A stretch of 5,437 nucleotides of DNA from Deltaproteobacteria bacterium UBA3076 (GCA_002367355.1 DFBQ01000117.1:1-5437); one strand, 5' to 3'; counted from the first letter of the stretch, positions 1 to 5,348 are shown. A program made the numbers and translations. The notes: a model not told the origin generated them from the sequence alone.

Positions 1-2171
1 TCATCAGGTCCGGTCTCCATCCACTGGATAAACCCCCTGAGATCGCCGCCATATTCAGATTCATTGGCATATAGCAGCTCCAGGAGGTGACTCAATGCAA
101 CAAAATGGTTTGGGAAACACCGGATTAGATCCATTCTGCGAACAAGCATGGAGACAAGGTCATAAGGGGGCAAAAAACCCACGGAGCCGAATGCATCACC
201 CAGGATCTTTGCCCAGAGGTTAGGGAAATCATTCTGAAGCCTTTGATAAAGACACTTTGTCCCTCGGCCTTCGCTTTTTAACCTTTGGTCCTCGATCCAC
301 TCCCAGGGGCTGAGCCCTGCAGCCTCTTCCTTCCAGGCAGCTTTTAGAATATTCCCGGCAATTACAGAAGCCAGTGCCTGGTCATCAACAGGCCTTTCTA
401 AAAAGCGCAGGATCTCAAGGATCTCCTGCACCAGGGGGTCCTCCCTGATGTCAAGCTGCCTGTGGGAAAAAACCGGGATGCCTGCTGAGATAAGGCTGTG
501 GCTGAAATCCTGTACGTCCTGATTGTCCCTGACAAGTACCAGTACATCCCTGGGACTGTGGCGAAAGAGGACGTCTCCCTTTAAGAGCTTGACCAGGCTG
601 AGTTTTGATTCCTCTTTTATTTCCTCCGAGCGCCCTTCATGGCTGAGGATCTCCACCCTTACCATGCCTCCCTTGTGGCTGATTGCATGGGCAGGCGGAA
701 GCTCCTGCGCGGCCCCTGAGAACACGTTGCCTATATATTCGGGGTCTAAGACCTCCGATACAGCAGGCTCCTCTTTCGTCCAGCGCTCAAGATTTCCCCT
801 GCCAAATACCTGGGCCACAAACCCAAGCAGGACTTCCCTGCTCCTCCAGTTATATGGAAGAACAAGATCCACAAGGCCGGTGTCTCCAAGAGAGGCAAAG
901 GACCCCGGGCCATTCTGGAAAACATCGAGATCACTCCCCCTCCATCTGTAAAGCAATTGTTTCCTGTCTCCTACGCAGAACAGGGAACCCCCTTGCGACA
1001 TGGCATTATCAATCAAAGGGAAAAGGGTTTCCCACTGGAGGATACTGGTATCTTGAAACTCGTCCAGCAGAAAGTGATACAGCCGGTCTCCAAGACGAAA
1101 AATCACCTCCGGCAAGGCGAACTCGGTCAGGAGCCTCCTTGCAAGGCTGTTAATATCGCTAAAAAAAATACTCCTTGATCCGGACTTGAGATCTGAGAGC
1201 TGGTCTCTCCATGGAGCCAGCATCTTCAAATACGGCCCTGATACCTCAAGGGCCCTTGTCTCAGCATACGCTCCGGCAAGAGTCCTTAACGCCTTCCATT
1301 CAACAGAAAGGTTTTGAGGAACACTTGCTCCCTTAAGACACAGATCTTTTAGCTCTTCTCTCTCCCATGCCTTTGAGGAGAGTGCCTTGGGCAGGTCTCC
1401 AAGAGCTACCCCTGACAGGGCCTTGTGGCTGAAGGATTTGAGCTTCAGACCATGGGCCTCTGCCTTATCCAGGAAGCCCTGAGCCGAATTGGACAGCTCC
1501 ATGGCCAACTCCAGGGAACCCTTGCGCCTTTTTTCTATCTCGAACCGGAGACCGTAGGTTGTTTCTTTCTCATTAAGCGACTCCAACACCCGGAGAAGCT
1601 CTGCCCTTGGCCACCAGGAACCGCGTGCCTGGAAAAGAAGATAATGAAGCACAAAGCCCTGCAGCAATCCCCACAACCCAGGATCTTGTGCTGAACAAAG
1701 CAAAATGCGGTCAAGGGCAGCAGCCCTGAGTGGTGCCTCGTGTGTCTCGATTTCGTCTTGCTGCGACAGCCCCAGTTCCTGAGGGGCCGCCTGTATCAGG
1801 CGGTATATAAAGCTGTCAATAGTCCTGACCTGCCACTCATCATAACCTGCGAGGATCTCGTCTACCTGTTTCAGCGCGAGTTCCTTCATCCTTGTCTGTG
1901 ACAAATCCAGTAAGGGAGAAAGGACTTCTATCGCTTCCTTTTCCTCAAAGGCCGCCTGCTTCAGAAGCTCCAGTATGCGTTTCCGCATCTCCGCAGTGGC
2001 TTCATTGGTAAAGGTTATGGCAAGAAGATTCTTGAGACGGCTCCTGGGAATCTTTTCTGAAAGAAGAAACTGTACAAATCTGCAGGCGAGAAGAAAGGTC
2101 TTGCCGGAACCGGCAGAGGCCTCGACCCTCAAAGCGTGAGGAAAAGAAAGCTCTTGGTCTGAGGGAAGCAT
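1..2171 (-). CDS. UvrD/RecB/AddA-type superfamily 1 helicase, N-terminal 723 codons (3' end outside window)
   Basis: This reading frame is open from the ATG at 2171 to the window edge, so the gene is partial at its C-terminus. The motifs are those of a superfamily 1A DNA helicase. Motif I (Walker A) is ASAGSGKT at residues 18-25. Motif Ia is LAITFTNEATAEMRKRI at about 50-66. Motif II (Walker B) is LDEFQDTS with D370 and E371. Motif III is VGDRKQLLYRWRG at about 400-412. Motif IV is NWRS at 441-444. ASAGSGKT close to the N-terminus and a long, divergent helical region between motifs Ia and II fit the RecB/AddA branch better than UvrD, Rep or PcrA. The sequence stops near FIQWMETGPDD, where motif V (TIHKSKGLE-like) would be expected to follow soon, so motifs V, VI and any C-terminal PD-(D/E)XK nuclease lie outside. 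Such enzymes unwind and resect DNA ends with an AddB/RecC-like partner, which is not visible here. ATG 2171 is the first usable start after the in-frame TGA of the HEPN-like gene 12 nt upstream. A GAGG touches the ATG with no spacer, so translational coupling is likely. The helicase family is sure; the AddA or RecB assignment is inferred. Confidence 0.93.
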   Translation of the reverse strand, partial: MLPSDQELSFPHALRVEASAGSGKTFLLACRFVQFLLSEKIPRSRLKNLLAITFTNEATAEMRKRILELLKQAAFEEKEAIEVLSPLLDLSQTRMKELALKQVDEILAGYDEWQVRTIDSFIYRLIQAAPQELGLSQQDEIETHEAPLRAAALDRILLCSAQDPGLWGLLQGFVLHYLLFQARGSWWPRAELLRVLESLNEKETTYGLRFEIEKRRKGSLELAMELSNSAQGFLDKAEAHGLKLKSFSHKALSGVALGDLPKALSSKAWEREELKDLCLKGASVPQNLSVEWKALRTLAGAYAETRALEVSGPYLKMLAPWRDQLSDLKSGSRSIFFSDINSLARRLLTEFALPEVIFRLGDRLYHFLLDEFQDTSILQWETLFPLIDNAMSQGGSLFCVGDRKQLLYRWRGSDLDVFQNGPGSFASLGDTGLVDLVLPYNWRSREVLLGFVAQVFGRGNLERWTKEEPAVSEVLDPEYIGNVFSGAAQELPPAHAISHKGGMVRVEILSHEGRSEEIKEESKLSLVKLLKGDVLFRHSPRDVLVLVRDNQDVQDFSHSLISAGIPVFSHRQLDIREDPLVQEILEILRFLERPVDDQALASVIAGNILKAAWKEEAAGLSPWEWIEDQRLKSEGRGTKCLYQRLQNDFPNLWAKILGDAFGSVGFLPPYDLVSMLVRRMDLIRCFPNHFVALSHLLELLYANESEYGGDLRGFIQWMETGPD

Positions 2172-2175
2172 CCTC
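2172..2175 (-). promoter_or_regulatory. Badly spaced GAGG before the helicase start
   Basis: On the minus strand the bases directly before the helicase ATG are ACGAGG. The purine-rich GAGG would be a Shine-Dalgarno core but abuts the start codon, whereas about 5-9 nt of spacing is usual. No in-frame ATG or GTG lies between the upstream TGA and this ATG, and later starts would cut into the region just before Walker A. I infer that initiation depends on ribosomes finishing the HEPN-like gene 12 nt upstream. Confidence 0.35.
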
Positions 2176-2183
2176 GTAAGATT

Positions 2184-2558
2184 TCAGCCGACACAGAGGT
2201 CATGAACTAACTTGAAAGTCTCCTCTGCCCTGGAAAAAACTGCCTTGACCTCAGCCCTTGAGGGAGGGCTGTCACATGACTCCTCGGCTTTCCGCAATTC
2301 CCAAATGGACTGGGTAATTCGTCTCGCCTCATCCGGCGTATAAGTGAGGTCGGAAATGGCTTTATATAAAGCCTTGTTGTCCATCTCCAGAAAATCCTTT
2401 TTTGTTCTGGGAAGGGCTGCGGCCATGGCCTTGATCAAGGCTATTGCCACATCTGAGCAACGGCCGATAGCAACCGCCGGATGATCCTCCAGTAATGCAG
2501 CCTCTGCCTCCTGAAGGTGTGTTTTGGCATATTTCAAAAAGGTATGTACACGGATCAT
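2184..2558 (-). CDS. HEPN-like small helical protein
   Basis: This encodes 124 residues from the ATG at 2558. A GTG three codons earlier (2567) is possible, but the ATG has a GTGG about 5 nt upstream and gives the usual HEPN opening. The N-terminal pattern has a helix with alanine and glutamate (YAKTHLQEAEAALL, 10-23), then a turn and a second helix AVAIGRCSDVAIALIKAMAAALP (28-50). This matches the first two helices of HEPN domains, which form four- or five-helix bundles. Two or three further helices follow (about 52-70, 75-92, 101-120). HEPN proteins include RNase toxins with an R-x4-6-H motif and non-catalytic partners of nucleotidyltransferases. Here the only comparable pair is R110...H119, with eight residues between, so the catalytic motif is not convincingly present. 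No MNT-type nucleotidyltransferase is next to it. The gene ends 12 nt before the helicase start and in the same frame, suggesting a shared transcript and a shared job. The fold assignment comes from sequence pattern only. Confidence 0.72.
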   Translation of the reverse strand: MIRVHTFLKYAKTHLQEAEAALLEDHPAVAIGRCSDVAIALIKAMAAALPRTKKDFLEMDNKALYKAISDLTYTPDEARRITQSIWELRKAEESCDSPPSRAEVKAVFSRAEETFKLVHDLCVG

Positions 2559-2580
2559 AAAAACCACTAAAAAATTAAAC

Positions 2581-2607
2581 CGCGAATGGACGCGAATAGA
2601 CGCGAAT
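2581..2607. repeat. 10-bp tandem repeat, three units (cgcgaatrga type)
   Basis: Three consecutive units start at 2581, 2591 and 2601 and share the core cgcgaat. The first two are cgcgaatgga and cgcgaataga, and the third keeps only the seven-base core. The array fills most of the short gap between the ftsB-like stop and the HEPN-like start. The 10-bp period is close to one helical turn of DNA. Similar GCGAAT/ACGAAT tandem arrays occur between genes of other bacteria, as far as I recall, but no function is shown here. Confidence 0.75.
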
Positions 2608-2613
2608 CAGATA

Positions 2614-2946
2614 TTATTTTTTTTCACCCAGAAACTTGTACAAAATTTCATTGTCCCGGACCCAGCCCAACTCCCGGCGAACCATATACTTCTGATACTC
2701 GGGATCATCTTTGAGCCTTTTGATCTGCTCCTCAAGGGCGGTATTTTTCTTGGCAAGCTCCAGGCTTGACAGATAAATCCGCTTACGTTCCTTCTTCATC
2801 CGGTGAAGCTTCCACAGCCCAAAAGGCCCCACCACATCCCAGAGAAAGACAAGGCCGAGAATGATACCTACGATCAGCCACAGATGGGATCCGGCAATCC
2901 CGTCATTTCTTAGATGAACTGAATTGTTGCGACTATACTTTCGCAT
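2614..2946 (-). CDS. ftsB: FtsB/DivIC-family septum formation initiator
   Basis: This is a 110-residue bitopic membrane protein with the full FtsB layout. It has a short polar, basic N-terminus (1-20), one membrane segment (about 22-37, HLWLIVGIILGLVFLWDVV), a coiled coil (about 44-79, heptad-like with LELAKKNTALEEQIKRL), and the family signature DPEYQKYMVRRELGWVRDNEILYKF (81-105). Known FtsB proteins join FtsL and FtsQ in a periplasmic complex that triggers septal peptidoglycan synthesis by FtsW/FtsI. The length is typical. The start is well supported: AGGAG at 2953-2957 sits six nt before the ATG. The gene ends in a run of eight A on its coding strand (GAA AAA AAA TAA), where slippage would alter only the last residues. 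It precedes the HEPN-like and helicase genes with about 55 bp between. The 299-bp region upstream carries a mobile-element-like repeat, so its promoter may have been displaced. The tail of the signature and the coiled coil make FtsB/DivIC nearly certain; the choice of symbol between ftsB and divIC is conventional. Confidence 0.9.
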   Translation of the reverse strand: MRKYSRNNSVHLRNDGIAGSHLWLIVGIILGLVFLWDVVGPFGLWKLHRMKKERKRIYLSSLELAKKNTALEEQIKRLKDDPEYQKYMVRRELGWVRDNEILYKFLGEKK

Positions 2947-2952
2947 ACTATT

Positions 2953-2957
2953 CTCCT
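2953..2957 (-). promoter_or_regulatory. Ribosome binding site of the ftsB-like gene
   Basis: AGGAG on the minus strand, six nt before the ATG at 2946. This is the strongest Shine-Dalgarno site in the window and fixes the ftsB start. Confidence 0.8.
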
Positions 2958-2997
2958 AAGAAAAAACTCAAGACTTTAATGAATTACAATTAGTTAC

Positions 2998-3008
2998 TAC
3001 GATAAACT
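2998..3008. repeat. 11-bp direct repeat, left copy (putative target duplication)
   Basis: The sequence tacgataaact is identical to 3154-3164. The two copies bracket the inverted-repeat element between them, one 4 nt and the other 1 nt from the recognisable terminal inverted repeats. Confidence 0.7.
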
Positions 3009-3153
3009 GCAACTTCTCAATAAGTCTGGGTAAGATGTCTGGATTCCCGCCTTCGCGGGAATGACGGGCACTCACACCCAATCGTCATTCCCGCGAAGGC
3101 GGGAATCCAGTGGATAGTCGTAAAATGTAATTTACCCCAACTTATTGAAAAGA
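3009..3153. mobile_element. MITE-like element with terminal inverted repeats and a dRS3-like core
   Basis: This compact non-coding element is about 145 bp. Its ends are imperfect inverted repeats at 3013-3033 and 3132-3152, matching at 18 of 21 positions (shared cttYtcaataag, then gggtaa). Inside is a perfect 28-bp inverted repeat (3039-3066 and 3083-3110) around a 16-nt spacer. Each inner arm is itself a hairpin, attcccgc-4 nt-gcgggaat, fitting the ATTCCC-N8-GGGAAT pattern known from the Neisseria dRS3 repeats and from intergenic repeats of many proteobacteria. The exact 11-bp sequence tacgataaact occurs on both sides (2998-3008 and 3154-3164), as a target duplication would. No transposase is encoded, so movement would need an enzyme supplied from elsewhere. 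The structure is read directly; mobility is inferred. An open frame across it (3017-3304, minus) is not a gene. Confidence 0.8.
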
Positions 3154-3164
3154 TACGATAAACT
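3154..3164. repeat. 11-bp direct repeat, right copy (putative target duplication)
   Basis: Exact second copy of tacgataaact, on the ftsB-distal side of the element. On the minus strand it contains TATCGT, which could be the -10 box of a promoter facing ftsB. Confidence 0.7.
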
Positions 3165-3184
3165 ACTGTTATAGCATTAGTCAA
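3155..3184 (-). promoter_or_regulatory. Weak candidate sigma-70 promoter facing ftsB
   Basis: On the minus strand TTGACT (3179-3184) is followed after 18 nt by TATCGT (3155-3160). The -35 matches the consensus at five of six positions and the -10 at four of six. It lies upstream of the MITE-like element, so a transcript would run through the palindrome before reaching ftsB. This is a weak call from consensus alone. Confidence 0.22.
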
Positions 3185-3187
3185 GTA

Positions 3188-3204
3188 AAGATGTGGTTCA
3201 TCTT
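3188..3204 (-). terminator. Weak stem-loop after the small membrane protein gene
   Basis: A perfect 6-bp stem (AAGATG/CATCTT) with a 5-nt loop lies about 40 nt past the stop of the upstream small membrane protein gene. On the minus strand it is followed by a poor T-rich stretch (TACTT). The stem is AT-rich and there is no real U-run, so it is at best a weak terminator. Confidence 0.2.
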
Positions 3205-3245
3205 GCGAGGAAATCCCCGTTGGGCGCAACCCGGCCCGCGCAGCT

Positions 3246-3575
3246 TTACTGAGGTGTCTGCCCTTTAAGGACCTCAATGTAGGTCTGATATACCCCCTGC
3301 ACAAACTGGGACGCTGCTACAAGGGCTGCGAGACTTGTAGCCCATTTGATTATATGTACACGAGTAGGATTGTATTTGAACATCTTTTTTGTGAGCCCGA
3401 TGAAGAGATAGACAATGCCAAAACCATAGAGAAAACAGACAAGCAATTGCCGAAAAATTTCAGTCATAGAGCCAGCTTTCCCTGAAAAAAATAAAGTCAA
3501 TAGAACCATGACGATCACATGGAGTATATCGTGTCTTGTCCACTGGCTCTTTTGAGTTATGCTTTTTTCAGACAT
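3246..3575 (-). CDS. Small integral membrane protein of unknown function
   Basis: This encodes 109 residues from the ATG at 3575 to a TAA. I do not recognise the family. The N-terminus (1-14) is polar and probably cytoplasmic. Three hydrophobic segments follow: about 15-31 (ILHVIVMVLLTLFF), 40-61 (IFRQLLVCFLYGFGIVYLFIGL) and 76-93 (IKWATSLAALVAASQFVQG). The loop between the second and third is basic (KKMFKYNPTRVHIIK), which places that side in the cytoplasm by the positive-inside rule. The C-terminus is short and polar. No catalytic or metal-binding motif is visible. The ribosome site is weak: GGAG lies about 12 nt before the ATG and AGAG almost touches it. It is flanked by repeat-bearing gaps on both sides, so it is probably a single-gene unit. 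The coherent membrane pattern over the whole frame and its codon-like composition make it more likely real than a chance frame. Confidence 0.66.
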   Translation of the reverse strand: MSEKSITQKSQWTRHDILHVIVMVLLTLFFSGKAGSMTEIFRQLLVCFLYGFGIVYLFIGLTKKMFKYNPTRVHIIKWATSLAALVAASQFVQGVYQTYIEVLKGQTPQ

Positions 3576-3622
3576 TCTCTATTAATGCTCCCCCAAACCT
3601 TGCTTCGGTCTATTTGGATTAC

Positions 3623-3657
3623 GTAACCGTTCACGGGGTTACAACGCCCGTGTTTTA
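3623..3657. repeat. Degenerate, possibly collapsed copy of the palindromic repeat arm
   Basis: Bases 3623-3639 match the left arm of the neighbouring palindrome (3675-3691) at 14 of 17 positions in the same orientation. Within it cacggg (3632-3637) pairs with cccgtg (3647-3652) around a 9-nt loop, and the trailing ttttac resembles the outer end of the opposite arm. I infer a shortened, decayed copy of the same repeat. The hairpin followed by TTTT also resembles a plus-strand terminator, but no plus-strand gene leads into it. Confidence 0.5.
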
Positions 3658-3674
3658 CCACAACCTACCGAACT

Positions 3675-3783
3675 GTAAGCGTTTACAGGGTGCTGCAGAT
3701 GTGAGGCGGAGGGTGCGCAGACGTACTTCCTGTACTTCAAGTGCCCGACAACAAAGCAGATGCGGTGCCCTGTGAACGCTTAC
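3675..3783. repeat. Palindromic 109-bp intergenic repeat element
   Basis: The ends are inverted repeats: 3675-3690 (gtaagcgtttacaggg) and 3768-3783 pair at 15 of 16 positions. The pairing continues imperfectly inward, with ctgca against tgcgg and gggtgc against gtgccc. The centre (3721-3745) holds small palindromes such as gtac-5 nt-gtac and acttcaagt. No protein frame on either strand is convincing. A structure of this type is typical of non-autonomous mobile repeats or of structured RNA folded from a long hairpin. The resemblance to intergenic repeats I have seen in sulfate-reducing bacteria is a recollection, not a search result. Confidence 0.65.
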
Positions 3784-3803
3784 TGGATTACCATGTAGGT
3801 CCA

Positions 3804-3824
3804 TGACAAACAAGTATTTTGTCA
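3804..3824 (-). terminator. Weak stem-loop downstream of the antiporter gene
   Basis: A 7-bp perfect stem (TGACAAA/TTTGTCA) with a 7-nt loop starts about 33 nt after the antiporter stop codon. The stem is AT-rich and not followed by a T-run on the minus strand, so intrinsic termination is doubtful. It could instead stabilise the 3' end of the mRNA. Confidence 0.2.
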
Positions 3825-3856
3825 CTCATCTGATAACGGATTCGCATACGAACGTT

Positions 3857-5341
3857 TTACCAGTCATAGAGCACCTCCCAGTGGTCATTAAAAGATGGAT
3901 CTACCTGGCTGTATCGACAAGACATGGTTTTTCCCCTGCCTGGTCCGGGACTGCTGTCTTCACACCAGCATCGCAGTTGAATAGCGGGTATGAGATTGAC
4001 TCCCTGAGGTGAAGAGCCGGACAAGACCGGTTTTTCTATCCACGTCTCTTTTTCTTCAATGATTTTCCAAATCGTTCCAAACTGTTTACTTCGTATCCGC
4101 TCTCCTACATGGGGAAGTTCCTGCTTTTCCCGAAGGTCTTTGAACCTGTAAGCAGAACGTTCTCCATAGTCCAGAACCCTTTCTCCAAACACCTTGATCC
4201 CGATAGCGCCAAGCGGTGCCGTCAAAAGAATTGAGAGCACGGCAACAGCCAGAATTACCTCCCCGGACGCCACACCAGCGGCCAGAGGCACGGCGCCTAT
4301 GGCGGCCTGAACTGTCGCTTTGGGGATGTAGGCAACAACGCAAAAAACCCTTTCCTTCCAATCGAACGGTGTGCCCAGAAGTGACAAGTACGTTCCAACG
4401 CTTCGGAAAATGAGGCCTACCAAGATAACCAGGGTGCCTGCCACCCCGGCCTTCCACGCCACATGAACATTGACCTGAGCGCCCACAAGAACAAAGAGGA
4501 GCAGTTCGGCGAAAACCCAAAGCTTTTTGAGTTTCTGGGAGATGATGTGTGCGATTGCTTCGGATTTTTCCAGAATGATGAAACCAATGGCCATGACGCC
4601 CAAAAGGCTGGCAATGGGTACCCATCTCTCACACTCTTTTTCAAGCCAGGTGAGCATGATAGCCACGCCCAAAACAATCAAGGTCCTTTTTGGAGGACGC
4701 CAGTCGTATCTGATAAAAAGACGATAGAGAAAATATCCAGGGATAACTCCCACAAGTATACCAAGAGCGATAGAGACTGGAATCTCACCCAGTTTAGCCC
4801 AAATGTTGATATCCCCTCCTCCGTACATTCCCAGGAAGATGGTAAAAAGAACAATCACAAAGACATCATCTACTGAAGAAGCTGCAAGCACCAGCGTGGG
4901 GATGCCCTTTTTGTTGCCCCTGCCACGGTCCATAAAATCTATCATTAGAGGGACAACCACGGCGGGAGATACTGCGCCCAGAATCGCGCCCAGAATCGCG
5001 GCGTCCAGATAACTGATGTGAAGCCACCTGGGAGCGACAAGCATGATCCCGACAATTTCAAAAACGGCAGGAACGCAGCTCATAATGAGCGCTGCCCGGC
5101 CGACACGATGAAGCGTGTCACGACGGAGTTCAAATCCTGCGCGAAGGAGGATGACAATAAGGGCAATTTTTCGAAAGTCGCCTGAAACCTGCATCATTTC
5201 CGGTGCTATCAGGTTCAGCACGTACGGCCCGCAAAGGACACCAACTATGAGCATACCAACCAGGCCGGGAAGCTTAATCCGCTGAAAGGCGTAATCCGCC
5301 AACAACCCCATAACAATGATAAAAGACAGGCTCGCTGCCAT
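3857..5341 (-). CDS. Cation:proton antiporter (Na+/H+ exchanger family, CPA type) with soluble C-terminal extension
   Basis: This encodes 494 residues. Residues 1 to about 388 form the Na+/H+ exchanger core with about 12 or 13 hydrophobic segments. Family marks include the early KLPGLVGMLIVGVLCGP (23-39), ILLRAGFEL (64-72), LGAVSPAVVVP (121-131) on the first broken helix, ASSVDDVFVIVLF (154-166) with the D158-D159 pair expected to bind the ion, and AYIPKATVQAAIGAVPL (337-353) with K341. A DD pair with a lysine in the later helix is the arrangement linked to electrogenic exchange in NhaA and NapA. That inference, and whether Na+ or K+ is carried, are uncertain. Residues 389-494 are soluble: a charged linker (ERSAYRFKDLREKQELP) and then a segment with four tryptophans (W425, W434, W459, W488), probably a small cytoplasmic domain. 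AGGA at 5349-5352 lies 7 nt before the ATG. There are no frame breaks. The role would be pH, Na+ or K+ homeostasis in the inner membrane. Confidence 0.92.
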   Translation of the reverse strand: MAASLSFIIVMGLLADYAFQRIKLPGLVGMLIVGVLCGPYVLNLIAPEMMQVSGDFRKIALIVILLRAGFELRRDTLHRVGRAALIMSCVPAVFEIVGIMLVAPRWLHISYLDAAILGAILGAVSPAVVVPLMIDFMDRGRGNKKGIPTLVLAASSVDDVFVIVLFTIFLGMYGGGDINIWAKLGEIPVSIALGILVGVIPGYFLYRLFIRYDWRPPKRTLIVLGVAIMLTWLEKECERWVPIASLLGVMAIGFIILEKSEAIAHIISQKLKKLWVFAELLLFVLVGAQVNVHVAWKAGVAGTLVILVGLIFRSVGTYLSLLGTPFDWKERVFCVVAYIPKATVQAAIGAVPLAAGVASGEVILAVAVLSILLTAPLGAIGIKVFGERVLDYGERSAYRFKDLREKQELPHVGERIRSKQFGTIWKIIEEKETWIEKPVLSGSSPQGVNLIPAIQLRCWCEDSSPGPGRGKTMSCRYSQVDPSFNDHWEVLYDW

Positions 5342-5348
5342 TCGATTT

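Noticed and set aside
523..1178. Three overlapping plus-strand open frames of 142, 156 and 73 codons, and one short minus frame at 746-934.
   Set aside because: They lie antisense to, or out of frame with, the helicase, whose motifs II-IV are encoded on the minus strand at these positions. Their products are low-complexity and rich in P, R and S without domain signals.
1425..1694. Plus-strand frame of 89 codons.
   Set aside because: It is antisense to the continuous helicase frame and shows no recognisable domain.
2614..2624. Eight-A run at the ftsB 3' end as a programmed frameshift site.
   Set aside because: It falls on the last codons and the stop, there is no downstream frame that would gain a domain, and the run includes normal lysine codons.
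2524..2769. Plus-strand frame of 81 codons spanning the ftsB/HEPN gap.
   Set aside because: It is the complement of the ftsB 3' part and the tandem repeat, and the ftsB signature in the other strand is decisive.
2998..3164. Reading the two repeats near ftsB as a CRISPR array.
   Set aside because: There are only two inverted, not direct, copies of the long repeat with a 16-nt spacer, and no cas genes. The direct copies are only 11 bp.
3205..3245. GC-rich stretch after the small membrane protein stop as an intrinsic terminator.
   Set aside because: I could not find a stable stem of more than about five pairs followed by a T-run on the minus strand.
3017..3304. Minus-strand frame of 95 codons.
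   Set aside because: It is created by translating the inverted-repeat element (peptides such as IPAFAGMT and FPRRRES are typical of this repeat) and overlaps the end of the membrane protein gene.
3536..4012. Two plus-strand frames of 79 and 69 codons in and near the antiporter-membrane protein gap.
   Set aside because: They run through the palindromic repeat and the antiporter 3' end, lack ribosome sites, and have no protein-like pattern.
4086..5012. Several frames on both strands overlapping the antiporter gene.
   Set aside because: They are shadows of the 494-codon antiporter, whose membrane pattern and ion-binding motifs are intact over the whole length.
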